From Smallanthus sonchifolius (taxonomy: Eukaryota; Streptophyta; Magnoliopsida; Asterales; Asteraceae), in NCBI GenBank assembly GCA_023525975.1, contig CM042038.1, positions 5,333,272-5,397,271 on the forward strand: a stretch of 64,000 nt of DNA. The letters run 5' to 3'. The notes beneath the pieces are model-generated. The model did not search any database. It saw nothing but the letters and a program-made list of their open reading frames with translations, and had not been told where the DNA came from. Position 1 is the stretch's first letter; each line of letters opens with the position of its first letter. This document shows positions 1 to 11,008 of this stretch, one piece after another. The translations under genes were made by a program, and so were the position numbers.

Positions 1-175
1 ATTTTTGCCCCGTTTTCTCCGTGTCTCTTCCGACTCTCTCGTAATATCTTCAAATATCACATTTTAAGCTTCCAACACCTGCACATGCATGACTACACAA
101 AACCTTTGTATTCCACATATCAAATTGCATAAATATAATATATTACACCCTTTAATACATGAAACTTTGGCCACT

Positions 176-1807
176 TATCAACATCCTCTTCCTTCACTTT
201 CAACTGATGATACCCGGACTTCAAGTCAATCTTAGAAAACCATGACGCCCCTTGCAATTGGTCGAAAAGATCGTCAATCCTAGGCAATGGGTACCTATTC
301 TTCACGGTCAACTTGTTCAACTCGGTAATCCATACACATTCTCAGGCTCCCATCTTTTTTTTTTTGACGAAGAGAACGGGCACACCCCAAGGTGAAACAC
401 TTGGGCGTATGAAACCCTTGTCAAGAAACTCTTGTAATTGCTCCATGAGTTCTTTCATTTCTGGCGGTGCCAATCTATAAGGCGCTTTAGCTACCGGCTT
501 AGCACCCGGTATCAAATCAATTCCAAACTCTATCTCCCTATCCGGCGGAATCCCCGGTAACTCGTCAGGAAACACATCTACGAATTGGTTCACGACCGGT
601 ACATCGTGAATCTCCTTTACTCTTTCATTCAAATCCGCGACACAAGCCATGTACGCCTTGCACCCACGCGCCATGTACTTGGTCGCCTTCACATAAGTGC
701 ACAACCTTACTTTACCCTTTTTATCACCTTCTATGTAGATGGACTCTCCCGACGGGGAAACAAGTTGGATCGCCATCGGTCCACATAAAATACTCGCCTT
801 ATTCTTTGACAACCAATCCATCCCCACAATAACATCAAAATCTCCCATAGCCAAAGGAATCAAATCAATAAAGAAAGTTTCGCCCCCGCTCTCAACTTAC
901 AATCTCTAAAAATGTCAAAGACAAGAAAACTCTTATCATTAGCCGCCTCGATTTCTAAGGGTTCATCTAACTTGCTACTTACAAAAGAAGAATGCTTAAC
1001 AAATTTCAAAGACACAAACGAACGACTAGCCCCCGAGTCAAAAAGAACTAGTGCAAGTAATGAGTTAATCTTGAATGTACCTGACACTACATCCGCGTTG
1101 TTCTTTGCCTCTTCCGCCGAAATGTGGAAGGCTCTTCCCTTAGGCTTTGGCGTCTCAACCTTCACCCCGCTTCCACCTTGCTGCTTTAACTCGGGACAAT
1201 CCACCCTATTGTGCCCGGGCTTGTAACAGTTGTAGCATATACAGACTTGGCTTGGGCATTGATTAGCCATATGCCCCGGCTTTCCGCATTTATAGCATCT
1301 TGAAGAACCCTTTCTACATTCCCCAAAATGCACTTTTCCACATAACTTACAATCTTGCGAAGAAGGTTTAACAAACGGCTTCTTACTAGGGCTCTCGCCC
1401 TTTATCTTCTTCACCACCTGTTCCACAATTTCCCTTTTTCTCTTCTCACCCCTAGCCTCTTGCCTCTTTAACTCCACCTCCCTTTCCCGACACCTGTTTA
1501 TTAAATCAACAAGCGTGGTAAATGAGGATGGAGATATGCTATCTCTGAATTCCACTGTTAGCATAGCATAGAACCTATCAATCTTGCCCTTTTCGGTCGA
1601 TACCACATCCGGACAAAACTTGGCCCGATCAAAGAAGGCCCCGGCCAATTCGTCAATTGACTCAGTCGTCTGTCTCATGAGGAGAAACTCCTCAGTCATC
1701 CTGTCCACCGCGGCTTGCGGGCAGTGGTATTTCAGAAAAGCCGCTTTAAATTCCTCCCAAGACATAGAGGTCACCCCAGAAACACCTCTCTCTCTACGGA
1801 GATTCAA
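176..1807 (-). pseudogene. gag-pol remnant (gag, zinc knuckles, protease, partial RT)
   Basis: The minus-strand frame 1807-860 encodes the C-terminal half of Gag (WEEF..FLKYHCP), two CCHC-type knuckles (CYKCGKPGHMANQC and CYNCYKPGHNRVDC) and the protease start (LFDSGASRSFVS). A frameshift near 860 leads to the next frame (863-342), which has the end of protease and the Pro-rich lead-in to RT (KAPYRLAPPEMKELM, GFIRPSVSPWG). A second shift lies in a homopolymer at about 352-365, after which YPLPRIDDLFDQL and WFSKIDLKSGYHQLKV are read down to about 176. The N-terminal part of Gag is broken by a stop upstream of 1807. RNase H and integrase are absent. Confidence 0.85.
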
Positions 1808-2288
1808 CAGCTATTCCTTTGCCCACCCAGTCAACAGAGGCACACTGAACATTACCCTATACCTTCAAATCACCTAGGGTATATATATATATATATTTAC
1901 CTACTTATACACATACATATACGATCACCTTCACCTAATCATTGCAAATGTTCATTGTCATATGGTTATCATAAAAGCTCTTGCACATCTCGTCTTATTA
2001 ATCATATTGGCCAGACATGTTTAATAATACGTTATGCCCAAGTGTAATTATCATATGCATATAACAATTCACAAGACAAGTTTCGGCACACATAACACTT
2101 TGTTATTCAATCAATCATATGCATTTACAACATATATACATAATCACTTATTAAATCATTACTAACCTTTCATTTCCGAAAGCTCCGAGTCTTAGTCAAG
2201 TCCTTCGTGGATTCTCGTATCATTTCCCCCATATCAAGAGCATCCGGTTTGAGTTTAGTGTCTCGCACACCAAATCCCTCAAACCATT

Positions 2289-2300
2289 GCTCTGATACCA
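2289..2300 (-). other. Primer-binding site (initiator-Met tRNA)
   Basis: On the minus strand the sequence is TGGTATCAGAGC, complementary to the 3' end of plant initiator methionine tRNA. It lies 3 bases inside the LTR end, as expected for plant Ty3/gypsy elements. It fixes the LTR boundary and the orientation of the element. Confidence 0.85.
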
Positions 2301-2303
2301 AGT

Positions 2304-4168
2304 TGAAACACACCACTTTTAAAAACAAAACTTTAACGCGCGGAAGTCTTAACCCAGGAAATTTTTATTTTATTTTTTTTTTTACCCTCTCGCGTACCGC
2401 GAGATAATCCTTCCTGGACTCTCACGACCCGCGAGGGACCCTTTTTCTCAGAATGTTTCCAGTTTTCAGCAGGTTTTCATACTTAGCCATTTTTCCAACT
2501 TTTTCCAAAATACAAGACAACAAATTTGCCCAACACATGAGTTTTAACCAAAAACCCCTTCAACAACATGATCACAACCCAAAAACATGTTTTGTTTGTC
2601 AAATTACAATCAAAAAGGGGGAATTCCACCAAATCATCAAAACATGAAAATATGCATACGAGGATCCGCCAACGCCTTGGACTTGACTTTGACTACCTCG
2701 GAGCTTTTCCTACATTCACCACACATATCACCATTAGTAATGAAGATATATTCATAACAAACAAGTAAATTCCTACTTGTTACACCCATTCACCCATTTG
2801 ACCCGTTTCCACCCAAATTGTCATTTAGGCTACATATTCTTGCACCCTTACTACAAGTTTCAATTATGATCAACACATGATCCATTTCCATTATGGCACA
2901 AAGGCCATAACTCCTTTTCATTTATGATCAACACATGATCCATTTCCAATATGGCACAAGGCCATATCTCCGTTTCATTCATGATCAACACATGATCCAT
3001 TACCATTATAGCACAAGGTCATAACTCCGTTTCATTTATGATCAACACATGATCCATTACCATTATAGCACAAGGCCATAACTCCATTTCATTTATGATC
3101 AACACATGATCCATTACCATTATAGGTTAACACTATAACGACATTCATTCATTGCACATACTAAATCATTCACAATTTATCATATCACAAGTATGCACAC
3201 AATCACATAACACATAATCCATAAAATTCACCATTTATCATCAATATAGGCACTTACCTTTTGGGTTAGACGACTCCGCTCCTCCTTCTAGACCCACAAT
3301 TTGATTGCCTAAACATACACACCTAGTTTAGTAATCTAATCATTCATTCAAAACACATACAATTGAGTTTACCACCCAAATTTCCATTTTCAACTCAAAT
3401 TGACCCGTTTGGGTTATTTCCATATCCAAACACCCCCTTTAATCAAGAACTCAACTCAACCACTAGAATTCTCTTTCCAATACCTTGACACTAATTTTTA
3501 TCAAACTAGTTTCTTTAAGTTAATTTGGGGTTTGTTTAAGTGTCTAACACCTCTATAACACTTAATCATCATCAATTTATCAATTTTTCATCAAAACCCC
3601 AAAACCCCCAATTTCCTCCATATGAACCCTAACTTTCAAAAAATCAAAATCAAAGGGTTCCATGGTGTTGTTCACCTTCCTACACCTTTAGTTTAGCTAG
3701 ATTATCAATAATCTAACACCATTTTACCACATGCAACCATAATTTCAGGTTTTCAACAAAACCCAACAAGAACACCATAAATGGTGGATCAAAGAGGAAG
3801 AAATCACTTACTTGATGTTAGAAAGGTGATGTGTGAGCCAACACCTTCAAGTTACAAGCTTCAAACACACGAATTTTGGCTTCAACCCGATTTCTCCTCT
3901 CTTCCTCTTCTCTTGAACGACCCAACTCCAAAATGAAGTCAATTTTGACTTCTAAAGGTCAAATATGGCAGATTTGCCATGTTTCACCTTTGGCCCCTCT
4001 ACTTTCAATCTTTTCCATTTCCTTCCATAATTAGTTAAAACTAGTATATCCCCGTTACTAACTTGAAACCCGCTTGTTTCAACTTATTTCTAAAATATTA
4101 TTTTCACCATAATATTTATTAGAATTATTTATTTATTTATAACGAGACCCGGATTTTGGTTCGTTACA
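2304..4168 (-). repeat. 5' LTR (1.87 kb) of the minus-strand Ty3/gypsy element
   Basis: On the plus strand it starts TGAAACACACC next to the primer site and ends GGTTCGTTACA, so on the element strand it runs TGTAACGAACC to GGTGTGTTTCA, a normal TG...CA LTR. The same terminus recurs at 62614, which supports the inner boundary. The bases after it (4169-4173, cctag) are also present at the equivalent place in the duplicated copy (near 9928), so 4168/4169 is a real insertion junction. The matching target duplication on the other side lies outside the window. Confidence 0.8.
2866..3130. repeat. 57-bp tandem repeat inside the LTR, about 4.6 copies
   Basis: The motif ATGATCAACACATGATCC recurs at 2866, 2924, 2981, 3038 and 3095, each time followed by a variant of 'attatggcacaaggccata'. 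The spacing is 57-58 bp, with a few differences between copies. Confidence 0.85.
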
Positions 4169-4650
4169 CCTAGTTTGATTGACCCTTCGGGGGGATCCCA
4201 AGGTGATTGTTACCGAATTTAAACTTTAACCTTTTAAGGGTAACCTGCGGGTTATGCCTAAACTTGGTTGGAGGATTGATATGCACAATGTTTAAACTTG
4301 TTTGTTCTCACACTTATACTATAGAAAACATGGCATAGTGAATTGTAAACCTTTTCAAAGACTTTGTTAAACTGTGTCAAAACTTTCGTATCTCACCAAC
4401 TATTTTTAGTTGACAGATTTCTTCACATGTTTCAGGTACATCAACATGAGACTTTATTGTGATCACTTATGATGCTTTGGACCTAGATTACTTATCAAAT
4501 AAACTTTGTATCTTGTTATGCTTTGTTTGTTACTTGTGTTGTAAACTTGAAAGTATTAATGAAATTATTTAAACTTTAATAGTAACCTTGTGCTTTTGAA
4601 CAACCGTGTCCGCCCCAACGTATAATCCGTCGTCGGTTGGGATGTGACAC
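4169..4650 (+). repeat. 3' tail of an LTR-like repeat (copy A)
   Basis: It corresponds to 9928-10406 of the longer LTR-like block and ends in the same GGGATGTGACA. The upstream part of this copy is separated by the Ty3/gypsy insertion at 4168. It differs from copy B at roughly ten positions by eye. Confidence 0.6.
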
Positions 4651-5197
4651 AAATGCCACTACGGTATATATATTCGCCAGCAAGGTATTTAAAAACATAG
4701 CAGGTCTTTTCCAACCCTCTTCAATTCCATGTAGATTTTGGATGCCGTTAAATTCAGTCTAAAAAATTATATTAAAAATGGATTTTTATTAATTTAAACA
4801 GTCTGTATATATGAATTTATACTTATAAAAAAAATATCAACTATTAAAGAGAAAATCTGAATTAGAGGCATGTATAATTTCATATGTTGGGTTAATCTTG
4901 TTATATAAGTATCAGTATTCTTAAGCTTTTAAGCAATATTTTTATAATCAAACCGGACAACGAACCGGTCATATTATAGATATGCCAAGCGTTGGTTAGA
5001 ATATGGTGTTTACAATTTATACACGTTAAATTAAAATAATAGCCAAGTCAAGTTTTGACCTTTAAGATCCTTTAGTCAAATGAAAACCGTGTTGGCCATG
5101 GCTGAATAGAATTGTTCCAAATTATGATCAACTTCCCTTTCTTTCCATCCTCACATTTCAACTTAAGACTCAAATTATGAAGTTTCGCTAAACAGCT

Positions 5198-5204
5198 TAT
5201 ATAA
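5198..5204 (+). promoter_or_regulatory. Possible TATA box of the copy A membrane-protein gene
   Basis: TATATAA lies 49 bp before the ATG at 5253 and is conserved at 10954 in copy B. In the pseudogene copy C the corresponding bases read TTCAATAA, so the box is lost there. The position is closer to the ATG than usual, implying a very short leader, so this is a suggestion only. Confidence 0.35.
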
Positions 5205-5252
5205 CATCCCTTAATATCCTTTAAACTCTCATAACAAAACGAAGGTTCAGCC

Positions 5253-6350
5253 ATGTCGTCCTCTGCCACCCGAACAACCGAAAACCGCCGACACCTCTAC
5301 CGTCTAACAAACCGAATCCTCAACTTCCATTCCCTCCATTTCATCCCCATCTCTCTCCTCTTCCTCCCCTTCACCTTCTCCGCATCAGCCGCAGTTCATT
5401 TCTACTTCTCCTCCTCCTCCGGCACCGATCTCACCACCATGTTTGATCCATTCAACCTCTTCCTAATCAAAACCATAATCGCCTGTTCTCAAAACCTACT
5501 CACTGTCAAAACCCTAATTACAGCCCTTGCCTTCTTCTGCTTCGTCATCCTTCCCACCGTCGCTGGCGTAGCGTTAATCACCTACAGCACAAATCAGGCC
5601 ATCCACCATAAACCTCCCACCTTCTCCTCCACCGTCAAATCGCTCTCGCATTCATACATCCCTCTTCTTTACACACTCCTCGCAGGATCGATAAAACTAA
5701 TCATCCTTTTCATCCTATTTACACTTTTACCAGTCGCCGTCACCGAAGCTATTAAATCGTTAGGGTTCCGTTTCGATTTATTCTCCTTTTCGATCTTCAT
5801 AAACTTAATCGTTTCGTATGCTTTAGCAATCACTATAGTATTCTTCATAGTAATATGGGGATCGGCGGCAGCTATTACAGTATTGGAATCAAAATCAGGA
5901 TTCGAAGCTCTTCGACAAAGCGCAAATCAATCGACTGAGTTTCGACGTGACTCGTTTTCCATAGTGTACGTCACAGGATTCATAGTCGGCACAGCGCTGA
6001 CATATTCTTCAGTTTCTCAAAACTTCGGACCCTGGATGTCGTTTTTACAAGTCGGAACCATATATTTGCAGTCGTCGTTAATGATTTTGCTATATGTGGC
6101 GGCGAACACGGTGTTGTATGTGCAGAACAAGGTAGCAAGCGGGGAAGAGAATGCAAAGACGACGGTAGAAGGGAAGCTTTCCGGGGAGGATGTTAGGCTG
6201 GTTGTGGATGATGAAGACAGTGAGGTTTTCCATGAACTGGCTAAGGAGGAGGCTTATGGAGCTTTTACTTATATGTTGGGTTTGTTAGCAATAGTTTGGG
6301 TAATTTTATTATGTGTGCAATTATATTATTTGTTTAACAAAATATACTGA
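5253..6350 (+). CDS. Plant multi-pass membrane protein of unknown function, copy A
   Basis: An intronless 365-residue reading frame. About seven hydrophobic segments can be seen: residues 27-50, 85-111, 135-163, 176-209, 234-254, 262-290 and 336-360. The N-terminus is hydrophilic and basic (RRHLYRLTNRIL). A conserved VLESKSGFEALRQSANQ stretch (210-226) lies between segments four and five, and an acidic, Lys/Glu-rich loop (about 295-333) precedes the last segment. I remember similar plant proteins being listed only as transmembrane or uncharacterised proteins; no enzyme motif is visible. It is the first of four tandem paralogues and is identical to copy B over the whole coding sequence. The ATG is the first in the frame and both copies share it. 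Subcellular location cannot be told from the sequence. Confidence 0.85.
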   Translation: MSSSATRTTENRRHLYRLTNRILNFHSLHFIPISLLFLPFTFSASAAVHFYFSSSSGTDLTTMFDPFNLFLIKTIIACSQNLLTVKTLITALAFFCFVILPTVAGVALITYSTNQAIHHKPPTFSSTVKSLSHSYIPLLYTLLAGSIKLIILFILFTLLPVAVTEAIKSLGFRFDLFSFSIFINLIVSYALAITIVFFIVIWGSAAAITVLESKSGFEALRQSANQSTEFRRDSFSIVYVTGFIVGTALTYSSVSQNFGPWMSFLQVGTIYLQSSLMILLYVAANTVLYVQNKVASGEENAKTTVEGKLSGEDVRLVVDDEDSEVFHELAKEEAYGAFTYMLGLLAIVWVILLCVQLYYLFNKIY

Positions 6351-6410
6351 GAGTAATTACTTCGTTTTTTATACACTGTAATTTGTTTTTTATTCCATGT
6401 TTTTATATAA

Positions 6411-6919
6411 CTTAGTCGGTTAAACTCTCGTGTATTACACGGGTTAAATAAATAAAATGTTATATTTTTAGTAATAAAAAATTTGTATTTTTAAAAACCC
6501 GTGTAATACACTGGTTGAATAAACCAGTATATTACACCGGTTGAATAAAATATAATGTAATTTGTTAACAAACACATTTGTCAAAATATGTTTTTAAAAA
6601 ATGTAATTTGTCGTGACAGTTATAAGGTCTGTTAAGTTAGTTTTTAAAACATTTTTTTTCAACTGAGTATTAATTTTTTAATATAATTGATAAATGTTAG
6701 TTCATATTAAGTTCATTTGATTGATTATATAATAACTATTTGTAATTAAATAATAAATATTTGTAATTAGATTTATTAATATAAAGATTATTATTTAATA
6801 AAAGAGAGAAATATAAAATCTAATATTTAATAGGAGAGAGAGGCGAAAAAATAAAGATGAGGAGTAACCAGAAAGTGACACGTCTCCTGAATATATTTTC
6901 ATTTATTAGAGTAGTAAGA
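6411..6919 (-). mobile_element. Helitron-like non-autonomous element in 3' flank of copy A
   Basis: On the minus strand it begins A|TCTTACTACTCTAATAAA, resembling plant Helitron 5' ends. It ends with a hairpin (CCCGTGTAATACACGAG) about 10 bases before a CTAAG end followed by T. It has no coding capacity and contains a GACACGT motif near the 5' end, shared with the elements at 29742 and 36801. The terminus is less canonical than theirs (CTAAG rather than CTAG). The same element at 12167-12674 predates the duplication. Confidence 0.6.
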
Positions 6920-7376
6920 TTAATTCAACAAGAATCTATTATCGATAATTCACCTACTTGTCAAACTTTCTTTTGAGAGTGAAAGCAATATTTTCAAACC
7001 GGACCAAATATTGAGTTATCCCGTACAGTTTAGATTAGATGACATTATAAATAATATAAAACTAAACACTCTCTCTATATATATATATTTCTAATTTAAA
7101 ATAATAAAATGTAAAGCTTGATAAACTAAATTAATCATGAGATTTTGAAAAGAATAAAATAAAAAAGAATATTAAAATAGAATTCGACCATCTGAACAGC
7201 TGGGGCAAGACAAATCACGAGCGTGCGACACTCCAACTATTAAAGAATTGGTTAGAAATTAAAAATTAAAAAATATACTTTTTAGATTAATGATGAATAG
7301 TAAAACCATTATACACTCCTGTAGATGTACCATTTACCCAAGTCAGACAATGAGGAGAAACCATGAGAGCACTATA

Positions 7377-7606
7377 AAATAAATGTGTTTTATTTTTATA
7401 AAAACTAATTAAGTTTTATTATTTTATAACCCTATAAAATAATTTATAAAGTTTATCTTATAATTAACTAATAAGATTTCATGTTTTAAGAAATTTATTG
7501 TATTATTTATACAATAAAAATCATATGTTTTGTTTTTTTTTTATTCATTCATTTTTTTTTTTGAAAATGTATATATATATATATACTTTCAAATAAGTTG
7601 TATATA

Positions 7607-7645
<39 letters not shown>

Positions 7646-7700
7646 CAAGTATAAGGTTCTAAGAATTTAAGTTTTAAACGACAAACCATACAAGGGTTTT
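7377..7700. repeat. AT-rich junction region with TA microsatellite
   Basis: AT-rich DNA directly after the right end of duplicated copy A. It contains TA runs at about 7568-7585 and 7608-7640. I see no gene. It should be the start of the second copy of the tandem unit, whose counterpart in copy A was separated by the retrotransposon insertion or lies outside the window. Confidence 0.6.
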
Positions 7701-10406
7701 GAAAAGGTGCGTTGGGAAAAATCCTGAGTATTACACAAAACCCGATGACAATCAATGCCTAAATTCAATTTTAACAACGCGTAATTTGAATTTAAACCCG
7801 TTTTAACTCAACCGTAATCCCCATAACCGTTTTTGCATTTAATCTTGAAATTGATTATAAATACCTACGGGAATGCATCCACGACAACACACCCTCAACC
7901 TCTCTAAACAATCAATTCCATCGTATCATACCTGCATTTGTCGATTTAGACCTGTGACAGCCGACTCTGGAGTCCAGAACCGTTCTCATTCATTTCGATA
8001 TCAAGACAGGTAATTCGAATGCCCAAACTCTTCGTTATTGCTCATAGATCAATAGCCCTATGTTAATTTGCATAAACAGAGGGTTAATCGATATCTATTT
8101 AGTGAAACTTGGTTCTAGGGTTCATACGAGGGAACATGGACGATTTGGAATAGTGTTTAACTTTTTCTTTTTCTATATTAAACACCAGCGAACCCGTAGC
8201 CGGGAAGGTTAGGCGCGTCTGTGTGTGACTCGGTTGGCCCGGGTTCGAGCCGGCCAACCCGAGCTTTGCCACTTTTATTTTTGTTTTATCCTTTTTAAAC
8301 AGTTTTAAATACTGTAAATATTTTTATAAAATCTGTTAAAGATTTATAAACTCGAAAACGATTTTATTTACATCTTTACATTCTGGAATTATTTTAATTA
8401 AATTAAATTTGATTAAAACTTATAAATATTAAATCTTTAAAATTAGTTTTTAAATTCTTAAAAACTATAAAAAAAAATTAAAAAAATTCCTTAAAACTTT
8501 ATGAAACTTATACTTACAACAGAACCACTTTATAAAAATTAGAAATATAAATTGTTATTATTTTCTGAAATAGATGAATCTATTTTGTTTTAAACTTTAA
8601 ATTAATTTATAAACTTTCATTTAAACAGAAAACTTATATAAAGTATATAACTTATAAACTTATGCATTTTTATGAAATCTATATGCAAGACTTATTTAGT
8701 TATTTAAAACGGAAAATAATTATACAATTATAAACTTATAAACCTTAATAAATTACAAACTTACACATTCTACAACACTAATAATTTATATAAATAAAAA
8801 CCTATTTATTTATATAGATTTAAAACAAAAGGAATAATCATACTTTATTTATTGTCCTAAATATTTATAAACTAATAAACTTTAAAACTTATAAATTAAA
8901 AAGGTAAACTTTATAAAAAGCGTCATTTAACATATTTGTTTAAACTTGTAAATTCATTTTACTCATTTAAACTTATAATCACATTATTTAATTACCAATT
9001 ATTTTATAAATTCTTAATACTTGAATACTTTGATAAACTTAAGTAGGGTAGTTTGATTATTTAAAATGGTAGATAATTACTTATCACTAATAATCATGTA
9101 TACTTTAAATAATTATTATATACCGTTAATATAATTATTTTATTCTTAAAATAACTACTATTAATCTTTAATCCTACTTTAATAAATATTATTAATCTTT
9201 AATACCCATTTTAAATAATTATCAATAAACCTTGAGTATTACCTATTCTTGAAATAATTATTTATTCTTTAAATAATTATTGTTAATCTTTAAAATATTA
9301 TTTAGTCTTTCATTTAACAATTATTACAACTCTATTTATAAATACTTAGAAGACTACCTTAAATAATTATTTACCTACTTTGTGTAATTAAAAAAAATTG
9401 TAAGACTTTTACATAATTATTTTAAGTAATAATTATTGTAAAACTATAAATATTACTTAACTTTGGTATACAAGACTTGTGTCATTCATTTAAAACCCTA
9501 TTTAAAACTTGATTCAAACTCTACAAACAAAATCATTCTCGTCCATCTTTTGGAACCCTAGTTAAACTTAGAATCTTAGATCCTTTGGCATAGACTTATA
9601 GGAATCAAAACTTGAAACTCTAGACTTGTATTGTTAGGTTGTTGTGAGAATATTTTCCCTCAAAACTTTGTTACTCTTAATATTTGTTGAACACTCTTCA
9701 TCATCCAAGTGAGTATACTTAGCCCATTTTTGTTTTACATTGTTTATAAACTTGGGATGAAACATGTATCAACACTTATACAATTCTTGTACAACTATGT
9801 CTATATGTTTATTCATGTGTTATGCTTGAAACTTGCATGCTTAAATTAGACTTAATACTAGCATATCCATTAACTTTGATCAAGCCTATGGTAACAATGA
9901 TAGATCTATTATATTTGACCAATCCACCTAGTTTGATTGACCATTCGGGGGGTCCCAAGGTGATTGTTACTGAATTTAAACTTTAACCTTTTAAGGGTAA
10001 CCTGCGAGTTATGCCTAAACTTGGTTGGAGGATTGATATGCACAATGTTTAAACTTGTTTGTTCTCACATTTATACTATAGAAAGCATGACATAGTGAAT
10101 TGTAAAATTTTTCAAAGACTTTGTTAAACTGTGTCAAAACTCTCGTATCTCACCAACTATTTTTAGTTGACAGATTTCTTCACATGTTTCAGGTACATCA
10201 ACATGAGACTTTATTGTGATCACTTAGGATGCTTTGGACCTAGATTACTTATCAAATAAACTTTGTATCTTGTTATGCTTTGTTTGTTACTTGTATTGTA
10301 AACTTGAAAGTATTAATGAAATTATTTAAACTTTAATAGTAACCTTGTGCTTTTGAACAACCGTGTCCGCCCCGACGTATAATCCGCCGTCGGTTGGGAT
10401 GTGACA
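7701..10406 (+). repeat. Probable solo LTR or LTR-like relic
   Basis: The 3' part has a long AT-rich tract rich in 'aaacttataaac', then ATCTCACCAACTATTTTTAG and a CAGGTAC motif. It ends GGGATGTGACA, a style of ending common in plant Ty3/gypsy LTRs. No primer-binding site, polypurine tract or coding domain is seen next to it, so it would be a solo LTR. The left boundary is uncertain; the entry starts where sequence of this character begins. The last 480 bp recur at 4169-4650. Confidence 0.4.
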
Positions 10407-10953
10407 CAAATGCCACTACGGTATATATATTCGCCCGCAAGGTATTTAAAAACATAGCAGGTCTTTTCCAACCCTCTTCAATTCCATGTAGATTTTGGAT
10501 ACCGTTAAATTCAGTCTAAAAAAATTATATTAAAAATGGATTTTTATTAATTTAAACAGACTGTATATATGAATTTATACTTATAAAAAAATATCAACTA
10601 TTAAAGAGGAAACCTGAATTAGAGGCATGTATAATTTCATATGTTTGGTTAATCTTGCTACATAAGTATCAGTATTCTCAAGCTTTTAAGCAATGTTTTT
10701 AGAATCGGACCGGCCAACGAACCGGTCATGTTAAAGATATGCCAACGTTGGTTAGAATATGGTGTTTACAATTTATACACGTTAAATTAAAATAATAGCC
10801 AAGTCAAGTTTTGACCTTTAAGATCCTTTAGTCAAATGAAAACCGTGTTGGCCATGGCTGAATAGAATTGTTCCAAATTATGATCAACTTCCCTTTCTTT
10901 CCATCCTCACATTTCAACTTAAGACTCAAATTATGAAGTTTCGCTAAACAGCT

Positions 10954-10960
10954 TATATAA
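10954..10960 (+). promoter_or_regulatory. Possible TATA box of the copy B gene
   Basis: The same TATATAA as in copy A, 49 bp before the ATG at 11009. It is identical because the whole upstream patch is identical. Confidence 0.35.
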
Positions 10961-11008
10961 CATCCCTTAATATCCTTTAAACTCTCATAACAAAACGAAG
11001 GTTCAGCC

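Larger units (their letters stand above)
1..4168 (-). mobile_element. Degenerate Ty3/gypsy LTR retrotransposon, 5' part
   Basis: Read on the minus strand the order is 5' LTR (4168-2304), primer-binding site (2300-2289), decayed leader and start of gag (about 2288-1808), gag with two zinc knuckles, protease, then the first part of reverse transcriptase, which stops matching at about 176. The rest of pol and the 3' LTR are not seen. Positions 1-175 do not continue reverse transcriptase and may be a further nested insertion or a deletion junction. The retained domain order and the RT motif YPLPRIDDLF place it in Ty3/gypsy, probably a Tekay/Del-like chromovirus. The coding part has several frameshifts, so the copy is dead. 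Confidence 0.85.
4169..7376. repeat. Segmental duplication, copy A
   Basis: This stretch matches 9928-13142 collinearly with an offset of about 5756 bp. It holds the tail of an LTR-like repeat (4169-4650), the upstream region, the membrane-protein gene, a Helitron-like insertion and AT-rich DNA, and ends at the shared motif gagcactata. Its left end is cut by the Ty3/gypsy insertion. The flanks differ from copy B by a few percent with small indels, but about 4990-6461 is identical. As copy B appears to begin right after copy A ends, the arrangement is a head-to-tail tandem duplication. Confidence 0.85.

Noticed and set aside
5072..5269. 65-codon minus-strand frame upstream of copy A (and 10828-11025 for copy B)
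   Set aside because: It lies antisense over the leader and first codons of the membrane-protein gene; conservation between copies follows from the identical patch, and it has no domain.
8235..8270. Second tRNA-like B box (GGGTTCGAGCC) in the LTR-like block
   Set aside because: It sits in a palindromic GGCCAACCCGAGC context without tRNA arms, so it was not called an RNA gene.
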